DNA of 51,107 nt from contig JACSRN010000071.1 in the NCBI GenBank assembly GCA_014879735.1, forward strand, positions 1-51,107, given 5' to 3'. This document shows positions 25,497 to 35,433 of this stretch, piece by piece. Within the stretch, counting starts at the first letter, position 1, and each line of letters starts with the position of its first letter. Source of the DNA: Paracoccaceae bacterium. GTDB taxonomy: Bacteria; Pseudomonadota; Alphaproteobacteria; Rhodobacterales; Rhodobacteraceae. The position numbers and the translations under genes are program-made. The notes beneath the pieces are model-generated. The model saw nothing but the letters and a program-made list of their open reading frames with translations. It was not told the origin of the DNA and ran no database searches.

Positions 25497-25811
25497 GTCC
25501 AAATTCCTTTCCGGTTTGCGCCTCGGCGGATGTTCTCAGGGTTTCCCCCAACCGGTGGACCTGCGGGGATTTCTCCCCCGGCAGGCCCGCATCCGCCTGT
25601 GAAGTGGCGCGCATATAACGACCCCTGCGGCAAAGTGCAAGCCCGGGCATGCAGTCCGGCGCAGAGTTCCATGGTCGCAGTCGCCACCGGCGCCTTCCAG
25701 CGCCCTGCGGGCCACGGACCCACTGCCGCCGGGTCGCGCCACGCGCGGCCCGGGTCGTTCCAGGTTTGCCGTCCCAGGTTTCGCGCCTCCCCGAGGCTCG
25801 GCCCCCGGGGC
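25497..25811. other. rpsB promoter and leader region
   Basis: 315 bp without a gene. The ~110 bp next to rpsB are its 5' leader, with some GC-rich dyads but no leader-RNA family I recognise. The promoter is at 25612-25640. The remaining ~170 bp toward lpd show nothing else I can support. Confidence 0.5.
25612..25640 (-). promoter_or_regulatory. rpsB: Sigma-70 type promoter for rpsB-tsf
   Basis: On the - strand, TTGCAC (25640-25635) and TATATG (25617-25612) are separated by exactly 17 nt. The predicted RNA start near 25605 gives a leader of about 110 nt before rpsB. It lies in an AT-richer island within GC-rich DNA. Confidence 0.6.
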
Positions 25812-27209
25812 TCAGATGTGCAGCGCGCGGCCGTAGGCGTCGAGCACCGCCTCATGCATCATTTCCGACATGGTCGGATGTGGGAAGACGGTTTCGATCA
25901 GTTCGGCCTCGGTTGTCTCAAGCGTGCGGCCGACGATATAGCCCTGGATCATCTCGGTCACTTCCGCGCCGATCATATGCGCGCCGAGAAGTTCGCCGGT
26001 GCCGGCGTCGAACACGGTCTTCACCATCCCCTCGGCCTCGCCCATCGCTATGGCCTTGCCATTGCCGATGAAGGGGAAATGGCCGACTTTCACGCTATGC
26101 CCGGCGGCCTTGGCCTTTTCCTCGGTCATGCCGACGCTGGCCACCTGCGGGTGGCAATAGGTGCAGCCCGCGATGGAGCCGGGCTTGATCGGATGCGGAT
26201 GGCCGCCGGCGATCAGCTCGGCCACCATCACCCCCTCGTGGCTGGCCTTGTGCGCCAGCCAGGGCGCGCCGGCGACATCGCCGATGGCATAAAGCCCGGC
26301 AACCCCGGTGCGGCAGAATTCATCCGTCACCACATGGGTGCGGTCGATCTTCACGCCCAGCGCCTCCAGCCCCAGATCCTCGACATTGCCGACGATGCCC
26401 ACGGCGGAAATCACCGTGTCGAAGTCCTGCGTCTCGACCTTGCCGTCGCGCTCGATATGGGCGGTGACGCCGGTGCCGGGCTTGCGGTCAAGCTTTTTCA
26501 CCGCGGCCTTCTCCAGGATCTTCATACCCTGTTTCACAAAGCTCTTCTTGGCAAAGGCGCTGATCTCGGCATCCTCCACCGGCAGGATGCGGTCCATCAC
26601 CTCGACCACGGTCACATCGGTGCCCAGCGTGTTGAAGAAGCTGGCAAATTCGATTCCGATTGCACCCGAGCCGATGACCAGCAGCTTCTTCGGCATCCGC
26701 TTGGCCACCAATGCATGGCGGTAGGACCAGACCAGATCGCCATCCGCCTCCAGCCCCGGCAATTCGCGCGCCCTTGCGCCGGTGGCCAGGATGACGTGCT
26801 TTGCGGTCAGCGTCTCCTTGCCCTTCTCGGTCGTCACCTCCACCGTCCCGGGCTTGGGCAGGAAGGCCGTGCCCATGAAGACGGTGATCTTGTTCTTCTT
26901 CATCAGATGGCCGATGCCCGATGACAATTGCTTGGCCACCGCGCGCGACCGGGCGACGACGGCGGGCAGGTCATAGCCGATGCCCTCGGCCTTCAGGCCG
27001 AATTCCTTGGCGCGGTGCATCAGATGGAACACCTCGGCGCTGCGCAGCAGCGCCTTGGTCGGGATGCAGCCCCAGTTCAGGCAGATGCCGCCCAGGGTCT
27101 CGCGCTCGACGATGGCCGTCTTCAGCCCCAGCTGCGCGGCCCGGATCGCGGCCACATAGCCACCGGGGCCGGCGCCCACCACCACCACGTCAAAACCATG
27201 CTCCGCCAT
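25812..27209 (-). CDS. lpdA: Dihydrolipoyl dehydrogenase (E3)
   Basis: 465 residues. FAD motif VVVGAGPGGYVAAIRAAQLG, the redox-active disulfide block GGICLNWGCIPTKALLR, the NAD motif VIGSGAIGIEFASFF and the C-terminal HPTMSEMMHEA with the catalytic His-Glu pair are all present. It reoxidises lipoyl groups of 2-oxoacid dehydrogenase complexes or the glycine cleavage system. No E1/E2 genes are adjacent, so its complex is not known from context. It is a full-length, ordinary E3 without an extra N-terminal lipoyl domain. Confidence 0.95.
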   Translation of the reverse strand: MAEHGFDVVVVGAGPGGYVAAIRAAQLGLKTAIVERETLGGICLNWGCIPTKALLRSAEVFHLMHRAKEFGLKAEGIGYDLPAVVARSRAVAKQLSSGIGHLMKKNKITVFMGTAFLPKPGTVEVTTEKGKETLTAKHVILATGARARELPGLEADGDLVWSYRHALVAKRMPKKLLVIGSGAIGIEFASFFNTLGTDVTVVEVMDRILPVEDAEISAFAKKSFVKQGMKILEKAAVKKLDRKPGTGVTAHIERDGKVETQDFDTVISAVGIVGNVEDLGLEALGVKIDRTHVVTDEFCRTGVAGLYAIGDVAGAPWLAHKASHEGVMVAELIAGGHPHPIKPGSIAGCTYCHPQVASVGMTEEKAKAAGHSVKVGHFPFIGNGKAIAMGEAEGMVKTVFDAGTGELLGAHMIGAEVTEMIQGYIVGRTLETTEAELIETVFPHPTMSEMMHEAVLDAYGRALHI

Positions 27210-27285
27210 CCACGCCTCCCTCGGAAAAACTGGTTTAGCCCTAAACCATCTTGTTCAACGCAGCAACCAAGCCATCGCCGCAACC

Positions 27286-27873
27286 CTATGCGCCCGGCGC
27301 ATGGCTGGCGCGCATCGCGCGTACCAGCGCGGCATAACCGCCTCCGGCCAGAAATTCTGCCTCCTCCGGCGTGTTTTCCCGGCCCAGCGCAGCGTTGCGC
27401 GCCGGAAAGCGGCCAAAGCGGCGGATCATCTCGCGATGGGCGCGGGCATGCAGCGCAGAGTCCGGGCTCGACGCCATCCGCTCTTCCATCAGCCGGACGG
27501 CCAGATCCTGATCGTCGAGGATCTCGGAATGCTCGAACGGCATGTAGAAGAACTGCCGTTCCGGTTCCGGCGCGCCCATGTCCCAGCCTTCGGCCAGGGC
27601 GCGGCGCGCCGCATCGCGGGCCTGCGGATCGGTTGCGAAGGCCAGCGCCGTGCCCCGGTGGATGTTGCGCGAGAACTGGTCGGCGATCAGCAGATAGGCC
27701 AGCGTGCCCGGCGTGCCTTCGGCCCAGTGTTCCAGCCCGCCGTCATACAGCGCCTGCCAGTCCTCGGCAAAGCGCTGGGTGCAGGCCTCGTCGACCGCTG
27801 CCGTGCCGGCGTACCAGCCGTCGGGACCGATCTCGTCCAGCCAGAAGTCGAGCACCTCCACCGGATCCGCCAT
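27286..27873 (-). CDS. DUF924 family protein
   Basis: 195 residues matching the DUF924 family: VLDFWLDEIGPDGWYAG at the N-terminus, LAYLLIADQFSRNIHRGTALAFA, FFYMPFEHSE and RFGRFPARNAALGRENTPEE. The family is alpha-helical and TPR-like, soluble, and of unknown function. It is usually a single gene, and here it lies on the same strand between lpd and an MFS gene with ~75 bp gaps. No unusual features were seen. Confidence 0.88.
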   Translation of the reverse strand: MADPVEVLDFWLDEIGPDGWYAGTAAVDEACTQRFAEDWQALYDGGLEHWAEGTPGTLAYLLIADQFSRNIHRGTALAFATDPQARDAARRALAEGWDMGAPEPERQFFYMPFEHSEILDDQDLAVRLMEERMASSPDSALHARAHREMIRRFGRFPARNAALGRENTPEEAEFLAGGGYAALVRAMRASHAPGA

Positions 27874-27942
27874 CTCGTCCCTCCCCCGCCGTCTTGTGCA
27901 CCGTTTTGTGCATCGTGGCAGGGCCGGGGCGCGGGCGCAACC

Positions 27943-29274
27943 TCAGGACGCACGATCCTTGTCGGTCGTATCGGCCGCCGTGGCGCCGTGGTTGATGACA
28001 AGCGCCTCGGCCGCCGCCGCCGCCGCCTCGGGGCTCTCGGGCGAGGGGCCGATGTCGGGCGCGGCTTCCAGCACCGCGACCGCCGCCACCGGCGAGGCGG
28101 TGGGCGTCACGCCGACGAAGGCGCCGGTCTGCTGCGGCGCGCTCCGCCGGGTCATCCGCCAGCCGATATAGCCGGCCTGGATCAGAAACAGCACACCCAT
28201 GAACAGGAAATAGCCATGCGGCCCCACCTGCCCCATCAGCCAGCCCGTAACCAGCGGGCCGAAGATCGCGCCGAACCCGTTCAGGAAGATCAGTCCGGCC
28301 GAGGCGGCGGCCATCTGTTCCTTGGACAGGTAATCGTTGGCATAGGCGATGATCAGCGCATACATCGGATAGGCGATCCCGCCGAGGATGGCCGCCACCC
28401 CCAGCGTCGCCCCGAAGGGCAGGTCGACGAAACTCGCCACCGCCAGAACCAGCACCGCGACCGAAGCAAGCCCCAGCATGATCTTGCGCCGGTCCACGCG
28501 GTCGGACAGCCAGCCGATCGGATATTGCAGCGCCAGCCCCCCGACATAGAGGAAAGAGGTGAACAGCGCGATCTGCTGCACCGACAGCAGGCTCAACGCC
28601 CCCCAGACCGCGGCCATGCCGAACATCGCCGAGAAGACACCGCCCGAAATCAGCATGGAAATCACCGCCACGGGCGAAATGCGGAACAGTTCGACGAACC
28701 CCAGCCGCGCCGCGCTGTCGAAGGTGGGCGCCGGCACGGTGGCCAGCAGCAGTGGCAGAAAGGCCAGCGACACCAGCACCGAGGGGATGAGAAAGAGGCT
28801 GTAGCCGAAGGGATCGCCCGCAGCGAGCAGCGCCTGGCTGGCCACGGCGCCCAGCATCTGCACGATCATATAGGCCGACAGCGCCTGGCCGCGCGTCTCG
28901 TTCGTGGCGGTATTGTTCAGCCAGCTTTCGGCAGTGATGTAGATGCCGGCGAAGGCAAAGCCGATCACCACCCGCATGACCGCCCAGACCTGCCAGTCGA
29001 CCAGCATCGGATACAGCACCAGCACCGCCGAAATCAGCGACCCCAGCGCCGCGAACACCCGAACATGGCCGACATTGCGGATCATCATCGGCGCCAGCCG
29101 CGAGCCGAGCAGGAAGCCCAGGTAATAGGCCGACATCACCAGCGACAGGTGAAAGGTCGAGAAGTTCTCCAGCGTGCCGCGGATGCCCAGCAGCGAACTC
29201 TGTACCCCGTTGCCCACCATCAGCAGCAGGACGCCGGTCAGCAGGGGCCAGGTCATGGCAAGGACGCGCAGCAT
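27943..29274 (-). CDS. MFS transporter (YcaD-like)
   Basis: 443 residues with about 12 membrane helices, starting WPLLTGVLLLMVGNGVQSSLLGIRG. The loop after helix 2 carries an MFS-like GFLLGSRLAPMMIRNVGHVRVFA segment (motif A position), and a second appears as GWLSDRVDRRKIML in the middle. The best match is the YcaD-like group of inner-membrane facilitators, with no known substrate. The last ~45 residues form an Ala/Glu-rich cytoplasmic tail. It stands alone between queA and DUF924. Confidence 0.85.
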   Translation of the reverse strand: MLRVLAMTWPLLTGVLLLMVGNGVQSSLLGIRGTLENFSTFHLSLVMSAYYLGFLLGSRLAPMMIRNVGHVRVFAALGSLISAVLVLYPMLVDWQVWAVMRVVIGFAFAGIYITAESWLNNTATNETRGQALSAYMIVQMLGAVASQALLAAGDPFGYSLFLIPSVLVSLAFLPLLLATVPAPTFDSAARLGFVELFRISPVAVISMLISGGVFSAMFGMAAVWGALSLLSVQQIALFTSFLYVGGLALQYPIGWLSDRVDRRKIMLGLASVAVLVLAVASFVDLPFGATLGVAAILGGIAYPMYALIIAYANDYLSKEQMAAASAGLIFLNGFGAIFGPLVTGWLMGQVGPHGYFLFMGVLFLIQAGYIGWRMTRRSAPQQTGAFVGVTPTASPVAAVAVLEAAPDIGPSPESPEAAAAAAEALVINHGATAADTTDKDRAS

Positions 29275-29384
29275 GTCAGGCTTTCCGTAGAGGGTTCACT
29301 TCGGTCGAGGGCTCTTTTCGGTGCACCCGCAACAGCCCCACGGGATCTTGCAGGTTTCATGCAGAAAACGCGCGGGCACCGCCG

Positions 29385-30422
29385 TCAGGGAATCAGCAGC
29401 GAGGCATCGCCATAGGAAAAGAAGCGATAACCCGATTTCACCGCATGATCGTAGATGCGTTCAACCCTCGGCTTGCCCATCAGCGCCGAGACAAGCATCA
29501 GAAGCGTCGACTTTGGCAGGTGAAAGTTGGTCATCAGCGCATCGGCGACGCGAAAACGGTAGCCCGGATAGATGAAGATGTCGGTCCAGCCCTCCCAGGG
29601 GGCAAGCCGCCCCTCGGGCGTGGCGGCGCTTTCGATCAGCCGCAGCGCTGTCGTCCCGACTGGAATCACCCGCCCGCCGGCGGCGCGGGTGGCATTGATC
29701 TCGGCCGCCGCAGCGGCGGTGACGCGGCCCCATTCGGCATGCATGCGGTGGGTCGTCACATCCTCCACCTTCACCGGCAGGAAGGTGCCGGCGCCGACAT
29801 GCAGCGTGACCTCGGTGAAATCCACGCCTTTCGCCGCAAGTTCGGCCAGCAGGCCGGTATCGAAATGCAGACTGGCCGTGGGGGCCGCGACGGCGCCGGA
29901 ATGGCGGGCAAAGACCGTCTGGTAATCGGTGCGGTCCCGGTCGTCGGCGGGGCGGCGGGCGGCGATATAGGGCGGCAGCGGCATGACGCCGGCCTCGGCC
30001 AGCGCCGCGTCGAATGCCGCACCCTCGGCATCGAAGACAAGGCGCAGGTCGGCCTCGCCGCGCCCCGCCACCACCGCCGAAAGCGCGGGAGAAAACCGGA
30101 TCGTCTCGCCCTCCGCCAGCTTGCGCAACGGTTTTGCCAGCGCCCGCCAGCCGCCGGCGGCGGCGGGTTCCAGCAGCGTGACCTCGATTTTCGCCTCGGC
30201 CGCGCCGCGGCGGCGGGTGCCGAACAGCCTGGCCGGAATCACCCTGGTATCATTCAGCACCAGCCGGTCGCCGGGCCGGAGCATTTCGCCCAGATCGCGA
30301 ACAGAGCGGTCGCGGATCGTCTCGCCCTCGGCCACCAGCAGCCGGGCCGAGGTGCGCGGGCTGGCCGGCCGGGTCGCGATCAGCGCCTCGGGCAGGTCAA
30401 AGTCGAAATCGGCAAGCTTCAT
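29385..30422 (-). CDS. queA: S-adenosylmethionine:tRNA ribosyltransferase-isomerase
   Basis: 345 residues, normal QueA length. Seen are [20 protein letters not shown] at the start, [28 protein letters not shown] and [18 protein letters not shown]. It transfers and isomerises the ribosyl group of SAM to make epoxyqueuosine in tRNA. The start overlaps the stop of the preceding AsmA-like gene by 4 bp (ATGA). No other queuosine gene is visible in the window. Confidence 0.96.
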   Translation of the reverse strand: MKLADFDFDLPEALIATRPASPRTSARLLVAEGETIRDRSVRDLGEMLRPGDRLVLNDTRVIPARLFGTRRRGAAEAKIEVTLLEPAAAGGWRALAKPLRKLAEGETIRFSPALSAVVAGRGEADLRLVFDAEGAAFDAALAEAGVMPLPPYIAARRPADDRDRTDYQTVFARHSGAVAAPTASLHFDTGLLAELAAKGVDFTEVTLHVGAGTFLPVKVEDVTTHRMHAEWGRVTAAAAAEINATRAAGGRVIPVGTTALRLIESAATPEGRLAPWEGWTDIFIYPGYRFRVADALMTNFHLPKSTLLMLVSALMGKPRVERIYDHAVKSGYRFFSYGDASLLIP

Positions 30423-33400
30423 CCATCCCCCTCCAGCCGGGGCGCCGGGCGGCGAAAGATCTCGCGGAACATCCCCGGGGTCAGGATCGACAGCGGGTTG
30501 ACGCTGACGCGCATCGCCGAGGCGGGGCCGGTCAGCCGGTAGGTGAACCCGAACAGCCCCTCGCCACCACGCAGCGAGAACAGCCGGCCGAGGCCGTTCA
30601 GCAGATAGATCGGCGAGATGGTGCCCTGAATATCCATGGTGCCGCTCTTTGCCCGATACAGCCCGGAAAAGGAAATCCCCATTGAGGCGCCGATCGCCGC
30701 GCCGCGGGTGATCTCCACCCCCTCCGGGCGGATCTCAAAGGCGACATCGCCGTCCTGGAACAGGATGCCCTGCCCGTTCAGCTGTTCCAGCAGGCCGATG
30801 ACCGAAGCGGCCGACAGCATCGCCGCCAGCGCCGGGGCATCCTGGACCGAAAAGCTCTTCAGCGTGGCGACCCCGGCATAGCGGCCGGCGCCCGCGGGCT
30901 GCAGCGTCAGATCCAGCGTGCCGCCGCGGGCCTTGGTGAAGACGCCCGCCGCCGCCAGAACCCGCCCGGCATCGGTCGAGGTCAGCCGCACCGCCGTGCC
31001 GCCCTGCCAGGGCACCGTAGTACCCGAAACCCGCCCGGCCCCGTTCACCGCCGCAACGAAGCGTCCGTCCAGCCCGCCACCCGAGGGGCGGAAACTGCCC
31101 GACAGCCCGGTCAGCGCGATGCCGGAGGAGACGATCAGCCGGTCAAGCTGGACCTCGACCGCGCCGCCCGCGGCGGTGGATGCGCCGCTGCTGCTTTTTG
31201 GCAGGGCGCGCAGGTCGATCGTGCCGCCGGTGATGGCAACGCCGATCCGGCCCTTGCCAAGACCCTTCACCTGGACCGGCGCGTCGAACCAGCTGCCCGC
31301 CTGCAGGCGGCTGAAGCTGGCAAGATCGAGCCCGCCGCCAGATTTCGTGGTGATCCGCCCCTCGGCAACAAGACCGGGGGCGGTCAGCACCAGTGCCGTC
31401 ACCTCGGGCCTGGCACCCAGCCGGGCGGCCAGACGCAGCTTTGCCGCCGTACCTGCCGCCTTGGACCAGAAAAGCTGGGGCACCGACAGCCGCATCCCGG
31501 TCAGCGCCGAGGTCAGAACGATCTCACCCGGCGCATCCTTCGCCAGCTTCAGGTCGAACTCTGCCGCTGCCTCGCCCGACAGCCACCCCGCCGGCAAGGT
31601 CACGCCCAGATCCGCCAGCCGGTCGGCGCTGATCTGCGCCGTGCCCGTGACCTTCGACCGGCCCTTTGCCTCGGCACCGAAATCCTGCGTCCATCTGGCC
31701 GTGACGGGCAGGCTGCCGAACCGGCCATTGCCCGAGACCGCCATGCCCGCCGGCGTGACCGTGACCGCGAGATCCGCCGCGGTGATGCTGCGCCCGGCCA
31801 CCAGCCGGTCAGAGCGGAAGTCGTGGATGGTGCCGGTGACGGAATAGGCCACATCCTGCGCCACCAGCTTCTGCACCAGCGGGAAGGCCAGTTCCGCCAC
31901 CAGCCGCACCCGGCCCTCGCCCAGATCGGTGGTCTGGCCTGCCTTGCTGAGAAAGCGGAACGGTTCCTGATCCAGCAGCGACAGCGTGGCGGTCAGCGTC
32001 GCATCGGTATGCAGTTCCACCTCGGCCGGCGCCGGATTGATGCGGATGTCGGGCACGCGGAACACCGTGCCCGACACGTCGATATCGCCGCCCTGCGGCG
32101 GGGTGACATGGCCACCCTCGATCACCACCGTATAGCTGTTGTCCTGGATCGCGGCGCGGCCGTAGCCCTTCTTCACCGGCGGCAAGGTGCGGATCACCCG
32201 TACCTCGGCGCCGCGGAAATCATAGTCCAGCGCAAAGCGCGGCACCCGACCCTGGGCGCCGCGGAAACTGGCCGTCACGTCGGTGAAGGTGCCCTCGTCC
32301 AGATTCTCGGCCAGCCATCTGCGGGTGTTCGGCACGACCGACACCGGCCAGATCGTGATCAGCCGCTGCGCGTCGATCCGGTTCAGCGCCACATCCAGCG
32401 CCGCCTGCCAGCCGCCGTCACGGGCGACGCCGACCTCGCCGCTCAGCGCCATGTAATCCTCGCCGTCCGACAGCCGGATCTCGCCGATCTCGACCCGGAA
32501 GGGATCAAGCCGGATCCGCAGACCGGCCGCGCCGCCGGTAAAGCGGACCGGGGTTTCGAACACGCCCTCGAAATCCGCCATGGCCTCGGAGACGGCGAAT
32601 TGCGCGACAAGCGCCGCCGGCAGCGCCCCCGGCCGCGCCGGCGCCCCGCTGCCGTCGAGCAGGTCGACCGTGCCCCGGGCCGAGACCTTCAGCACCGGAC
32701 TTTCGACGGACAGCCCACTCAGCGTGACCCTTTGGCCGCGGGGGTCGTAGGACAGAGCCAGATCGGCCGCGTCAAAGGCCACGGGCGTTGCCATGCCGCC
32801 GGCGCGCAGCGTACCGGCGGCAATGGACAGATGCCCCGACATCGGCCCCACCGTGCCATCGGACAGCAGCCCGCCCGACAGCGCCCCCGAAATCGGCGCG
32901 TCAAGCAGGCCAAGCGCCGCCAGCGGCGCCGCCTGGGCCGCCAGATCGCCCGCCGCCACCCGGTCCACCGTCGCCTCCAGCCGCGCGGAACTGTCGGCCT
33001 TCGACGTCTCCAGCATCAGCCGGGCCTGCGCCGGCGCCGCACCCGTCAGCAGCGTCAGGCCCAGTTCGGCCGCCAGGCCCTGCGCCCCGTTCTCGATCAC
33101 CAGCCGGCCATCCCCCACCTCCCAGGTGCGGCCCGCCCGCGCATCGGACAGCGACAGCGACAGCGCATCGCCCTCGATCCGGCGCAGCCCGGCCAGCGCC
33201 GGCGTGGAAAACATCCGATCCAGCGCATCCAGGATCTCGGCCGGGCTGCGCAGCGCCGGGGCGCCCGACAGGCCGCCAAAGGCCAGCGAAAGCCGGCCCT
33301 CGGCATCCCGCGCGACCGAGATCCGCGCGCCCGTCAGCCGCAGCGTCGCCGGGCGCATCTGCCCGCGCATCAGCGCGGCGCCGTCCATCGTCACCCGGAC

Positions 33401-33793
33401 CTCGGGCAGCGACAGGATCGAGGCGCCCGAGGATTGCACCAGCCGCAGGTCGCGCAGCAAAAGCCGCGGCGTCAGATCCCGGTCAATGGCGACCGAGACG
33501 CCGCCCAGTGACAGCACCGCGCCCGGCGGCAGATGCGAGGCGGCGATGGTGCGGTTGAGCCGGGTCTCGATCTCGGCCACGGCCCAGACCGGCAGCGCCA
33601 GGGTGCGCCCCGTCAGCACAAGCCCGGCCAGCCCGACCCCGGCCACCAGAAGCACCACCACCAGAACCAGCGCCGCCAGAGATCGGGGCCGCCGCGGTCT
33701 CGGGCCCGGCCGGGGCGCGTGCTCGGGCTGCTGCCGTGCCGGGGCGCCCTGCCCCGCGGCCCCGCCGCCGTCATCGACCACGTCCTGTGTCAC
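30419..33793 (-). CDS. AsmA/YhdP-like DUF3971 membrane-anchored protein
   Basis: About 1124 residues from GTG 33793. The frame stays open further, but beyond this it is antisense to the bcp gene and not real. After a proline-rich cytoplasmic N-terminus, a single membrane helix (about residues 44-66, [20 protein letters not shown]) leads to a very long beta-rich periplasmic region with repeated amphipathic strands, and a C-terminal AsmA-like part ([25 protein letters not shown]). Proteins of this type (YhdP, TamB, AsmA) form bridge-like lipid conduits between the inner and outer membranes. The stop overlaps queA. The exact start is uncertain; other GTG codons follow closely. Confidence 0.8.
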   Translation of the reverse strand: MTQDVVDDGGGAAGQGAPARQQPEHAPRPGPRPRRPRSLAALVLVVVLLVAGVGLAGLVLTGRTLALPVWAVAEIETRLNRTIAASHLPPGAVLSLGGVSVAIDRDLTPRLLLRDLRLVQSSGASILSLPEVRVTMDGAALMRGQMRPATLRLTGARISVARDAEGRLSLAFGGLSGAPALRSPAEILDALDRMFSTPALAGLRRIEGDALSLSLSDARAGRTWEVGDGRLVIENGAQGLAAELGLTLLTGAAPAQARLMLETSKADSSARLEATVDRVAAGDLAAQAAPLAALGLLDAPISGALSGGLLSDGTVGPMSGHLSIAAGTLRAGGMATPVAFDAADLALSYDPRGQRVTLSGLSVESPVLKVSARGTVDLLDGSGAPARPGALPAALVAQFAVSEAMADFEGVFETPVRFTGGAAGLRIRLDPFRVEIGEIRLSDGEDYMALSGEVGVARDGGWQAALDVALNRIDAQRLITIWPVSVVPNTRRWLAENLDEGTFTDVTASFRGAQGRVPRFALDYDFRGAEVRVIRTLPPVKKGYGRAAIQDNSYTVVIEGGHVTPPQGGDIDVSGTVFRVPDIRINPAPAEVELHTDATLTATLSLLDQEPFRFLSKAGQTTDLGEGRVRLVAELAFPLVQKLVAQDVAYSVTGTIHDFRSDRLVAGRSITAADLAVTVTPAGMAVSGNGRFGSLPVTARWTQDFGAEAKGRSKVTGTAQISADRLADLGVTLPAGWLSGEAAAEFDLKLAKDAPGEIVLTSALTGMRLSVPQLFWSKAAGTAAKLRLAARLGARPEVTALVLTAPGLVAEGRITTKSGGGLDLASFSRLQAGSWFDAPVQVKGLGKGRIGVAITGGTIDLRALPKSSSGASTAAGGAVEVQLDRLIVSSGIALTGLSGSFRPSGGGLDGRFVAAVNGAGRVSGTTVPWQGGTAVRLTSTDAGRVLAAAGVFTKARGGTLDLTLQPAGAGRYAGVATLKSFSVQDAPALAAMLSAASVIGLLEQLNGQGILFQDGDVAFEIRPEGVEITRGAAIGASMGISFSGLYRAKSGTMDIQGTISPIYLLNGLGRLFSLRGGEGLFGFTYRLTGPASAMRVSVNPLSILTPGMFREIFRRPAPRLEGDG

Positions 33794-33922
33794 CGCCGTC
33801 TTCTGCCTTCCGTGCCGGTCTTCGGTTCTGACGCCCTTGCCCCGCACCCGCCCCTTGCCTTTATGCTGCAGGGAAGGCAACCAGACCAGAGCGCACCCCC
33901 ACCAACCGGCAAGGAGCCGCCC

Positions 33923-34384
33923 ATGCCCGATCCCGGCGAGACCGCCCCCGATTTCACCCTGCCCCGCGACGGCGGCGGTACCGTCACGCTGTCGGCGCTG
34001 CGGCCCGGCAAGGTGGTGCTGTATTTCTATCCCAGGGACGATACCTCCGGCTGCACGCTGGAGGCGCAGGATTTCTCCCGCCTTGCCGACGACTTTTCCG
34101 CCGCGGGCGCGACGGTCATCGGCATCTCGAAGGACAGCGTCGCCTCGCATGACAAGTTCTGCCGCAAATACGGCCTCGCCGTGGTTCTGGCCTCGGACGA
34201 ACGCGGCCAGACCTGCGAGGATTACGGCGTCTGGGGCGAGAAAAGCATGTATGGCAAGACCTTCATGGGCATCACCCGCACCACCTTCCTGATCGACGGC
34301 GCCGGGCGGATCGCGCGGATCTGGCCGCGGGTATCGGTCAAGGGCCATGCCGAGGAGGTTCTGGCCGCGGTGCGTGCCCTGTGA
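33923..34384 (+). CDS. bcp: Peroxiredoxin, BCP/PrxQ type
   Basis: 153 residues. Start ATG 33923 has AAGGAG 6 nt upstream. The thioredoxin-like fold shows APDFTLPRDGG, YFYPRDDTSGCTLEAQDF with peroxidatic C44, and GITRTTFLIDGAGRI. The resolving cysteine found five residues later in many BCP proteins is Q49 here, so it acts as a 1-Cys enzyme or uses another cysteine (for example in KFCRKYG). It reduces peroxides in the cytoplasm. The stop overlaps the DUF455 start (GTGA). It is divergent from the AsmA-like gene, with ~130 bp between starts. Confidence 0.93.
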   Translation: MPDPGETAPDFTLPRDGGGTVTLSALRPGKVVLYFYPRDDTSGCTLEAQDFSRLADDFSAAGATVIGISKDSVASHDKFCRKYGLAVVLASDERGQTCEDYGVWGEKSMYGKTFMGITRTTFLIDGAGRIARIWPRVSVKGHAEEVLAAVRAL

Positions 34385-35277
34385 CCGCCAGCCTGGCGGA
34401 AATGGCGGTCGAGGTGCTGACAACCCCCGACGGACGGGCGAAGGCCGCGCTCGGCCGTGCCCATGCCGCGCATTGGTTCGCCGCCCGCGCCGCCGGCGCG
34501 CCGCTGCCCATCGGAAAGGCCGCGCCGCCGCTGCGCCCGGCCCGGCCGGAACGGCCCGAACTCCTCCCCCCGCGCGAGGTGCCGCGGCGGCGGCCGGGCA
34601 GCCCGCAGGGACGTATCGCGCTGCTGCATGCACTGGCGCATATCGAGTTGAATGCGGTCGATCTGCACTGGGACATCGTGGCGCGTTTCACCGACCAGCC
34701 GATGCCGCCGGGATTTTACGACGACTGGGTGAAGGCCGCCGACGATGAGGCCAAGCATTTCAACCTGATCTGCGACGTTCTGGAACGGATGGGCAGCCAT
34801 TACGGCGCCCTGCCCGCCCATGCCGGCATGTGGCGGGCGGCCGAAGATACCGTGGATGACCTGAAGGGCCGGCTTGCCGTGGTGCCCATGGTGCTGGAGG
34901 CACGGGGGCTGGATGTGACGCCGGGCATGATCGCGGTGTTCCGCAAGGCCGCAGAGGCGGCCGCAGGCGGCGATTTCGGTGCCACCGCCGCGCTGGAGGT
35001 GATCTATGCCGAGGAGGTGAGCCATGTCGCCTATGGTTCGAAATGGTTCAACTGGCTCTGCGGTCGCGATGGCGAGGATCCGAAGGACAGGTTCCATGCC
35101 CTGGTCCGCCGCTATTTCCATGGCGCGCTGAAACCGCCCTTCAACGAGGAAAAGCGCGCCGAGGCCGGATTGCCGCCCGATTTCTATTGGCCGCTGGCCG
35201 AGGATCCTGCGGGCGATCCTGCGGCGGCGGCTGCCGCGGATCCTGCGGCCGGGGGCGGCGCAGGCGGGCCGGGCTAG
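34381..35277 (+). CDS. DUF455 family ferritin-like protein
   Basis: 298 residues from GTG 34381, coupled to bcp by a 4-bp overlap. The ferritin-like helical core carries carboxylate/histidine motifs compatible with a di-metal site: AHIELNAVDLHWD, ADDEAKHF, EARGLDVTPGM and YAEEVSHVAYG. The function of DUF455 is not established. Coupling to a peroxiredoxin suggests a role in oxidative stress or metal handling, which is inference. The C-terminal ~25 residues are a low-complexity Asp-Pro-Ala tail from a tandem GATCCTGCGG repeat (starts at 35203, 35215, 35239) and are probably disordered. Confidence 0.85.
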   Translation: MTASLAEMAVEVLTTPDGRAKAALGRAHAAHWFAARAAGAPLPIGKAAPPLRPARPERPELLPPREVPRRRPGSPQGRIALLHALAHIELNAVDLHWDIVARFTDQPMPPGFYDDWVKAADDEAKHFNLICDVLERMGSHYGALPAHAGMWRAAEDTVDDLKGRLAVVPMVLEARGLDVTPGMIAVFRKAAEAAAGGDFGATAALEVIYAEEVSHVAYGSKWFNWLCGRDGEDPKDRFHALVRRYFHGALKPPFNEEKRAEAGLPPDFYWPLAEDPAGDPAAAAAADPAAGGGAGGPG

Positions 35278-35360
35278 CCGGCAGCCCGGGTGGATCGGCG
35301 GGAATCTGCCGAAATCCGGCGGCGTTTGGGGCCTGATATTTCCGATCCCGCCCAAGACTG

Positions 35361-35389
35361 TTGCGGGCCTGCCACGCTGCCGCTAATCA
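35361..35389 (+). promoter_or_regulatory. Candidate promoter for the M23 peptidase-bactofilin pair
   Basis: TTGCGG (35361-35366) and TAATCA (35384-35389) with a 17-nt spacer, ~45 bp upstream of the preferred peptidase start. The -10 is weak. Confidence 0.35.
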
Positions 35390-35433
35390 AGGCCATCCCC
35401 GCCCGGGCCCAAGGCGGACGGCCCGGCCGCCGC

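Noticed and set aside
33794-34633. N-terminal extension of the AsmA-like frame
   Set aside because: It is antisense to the bcp and DUF455 genes, which have clear motifs and ribosome sites.
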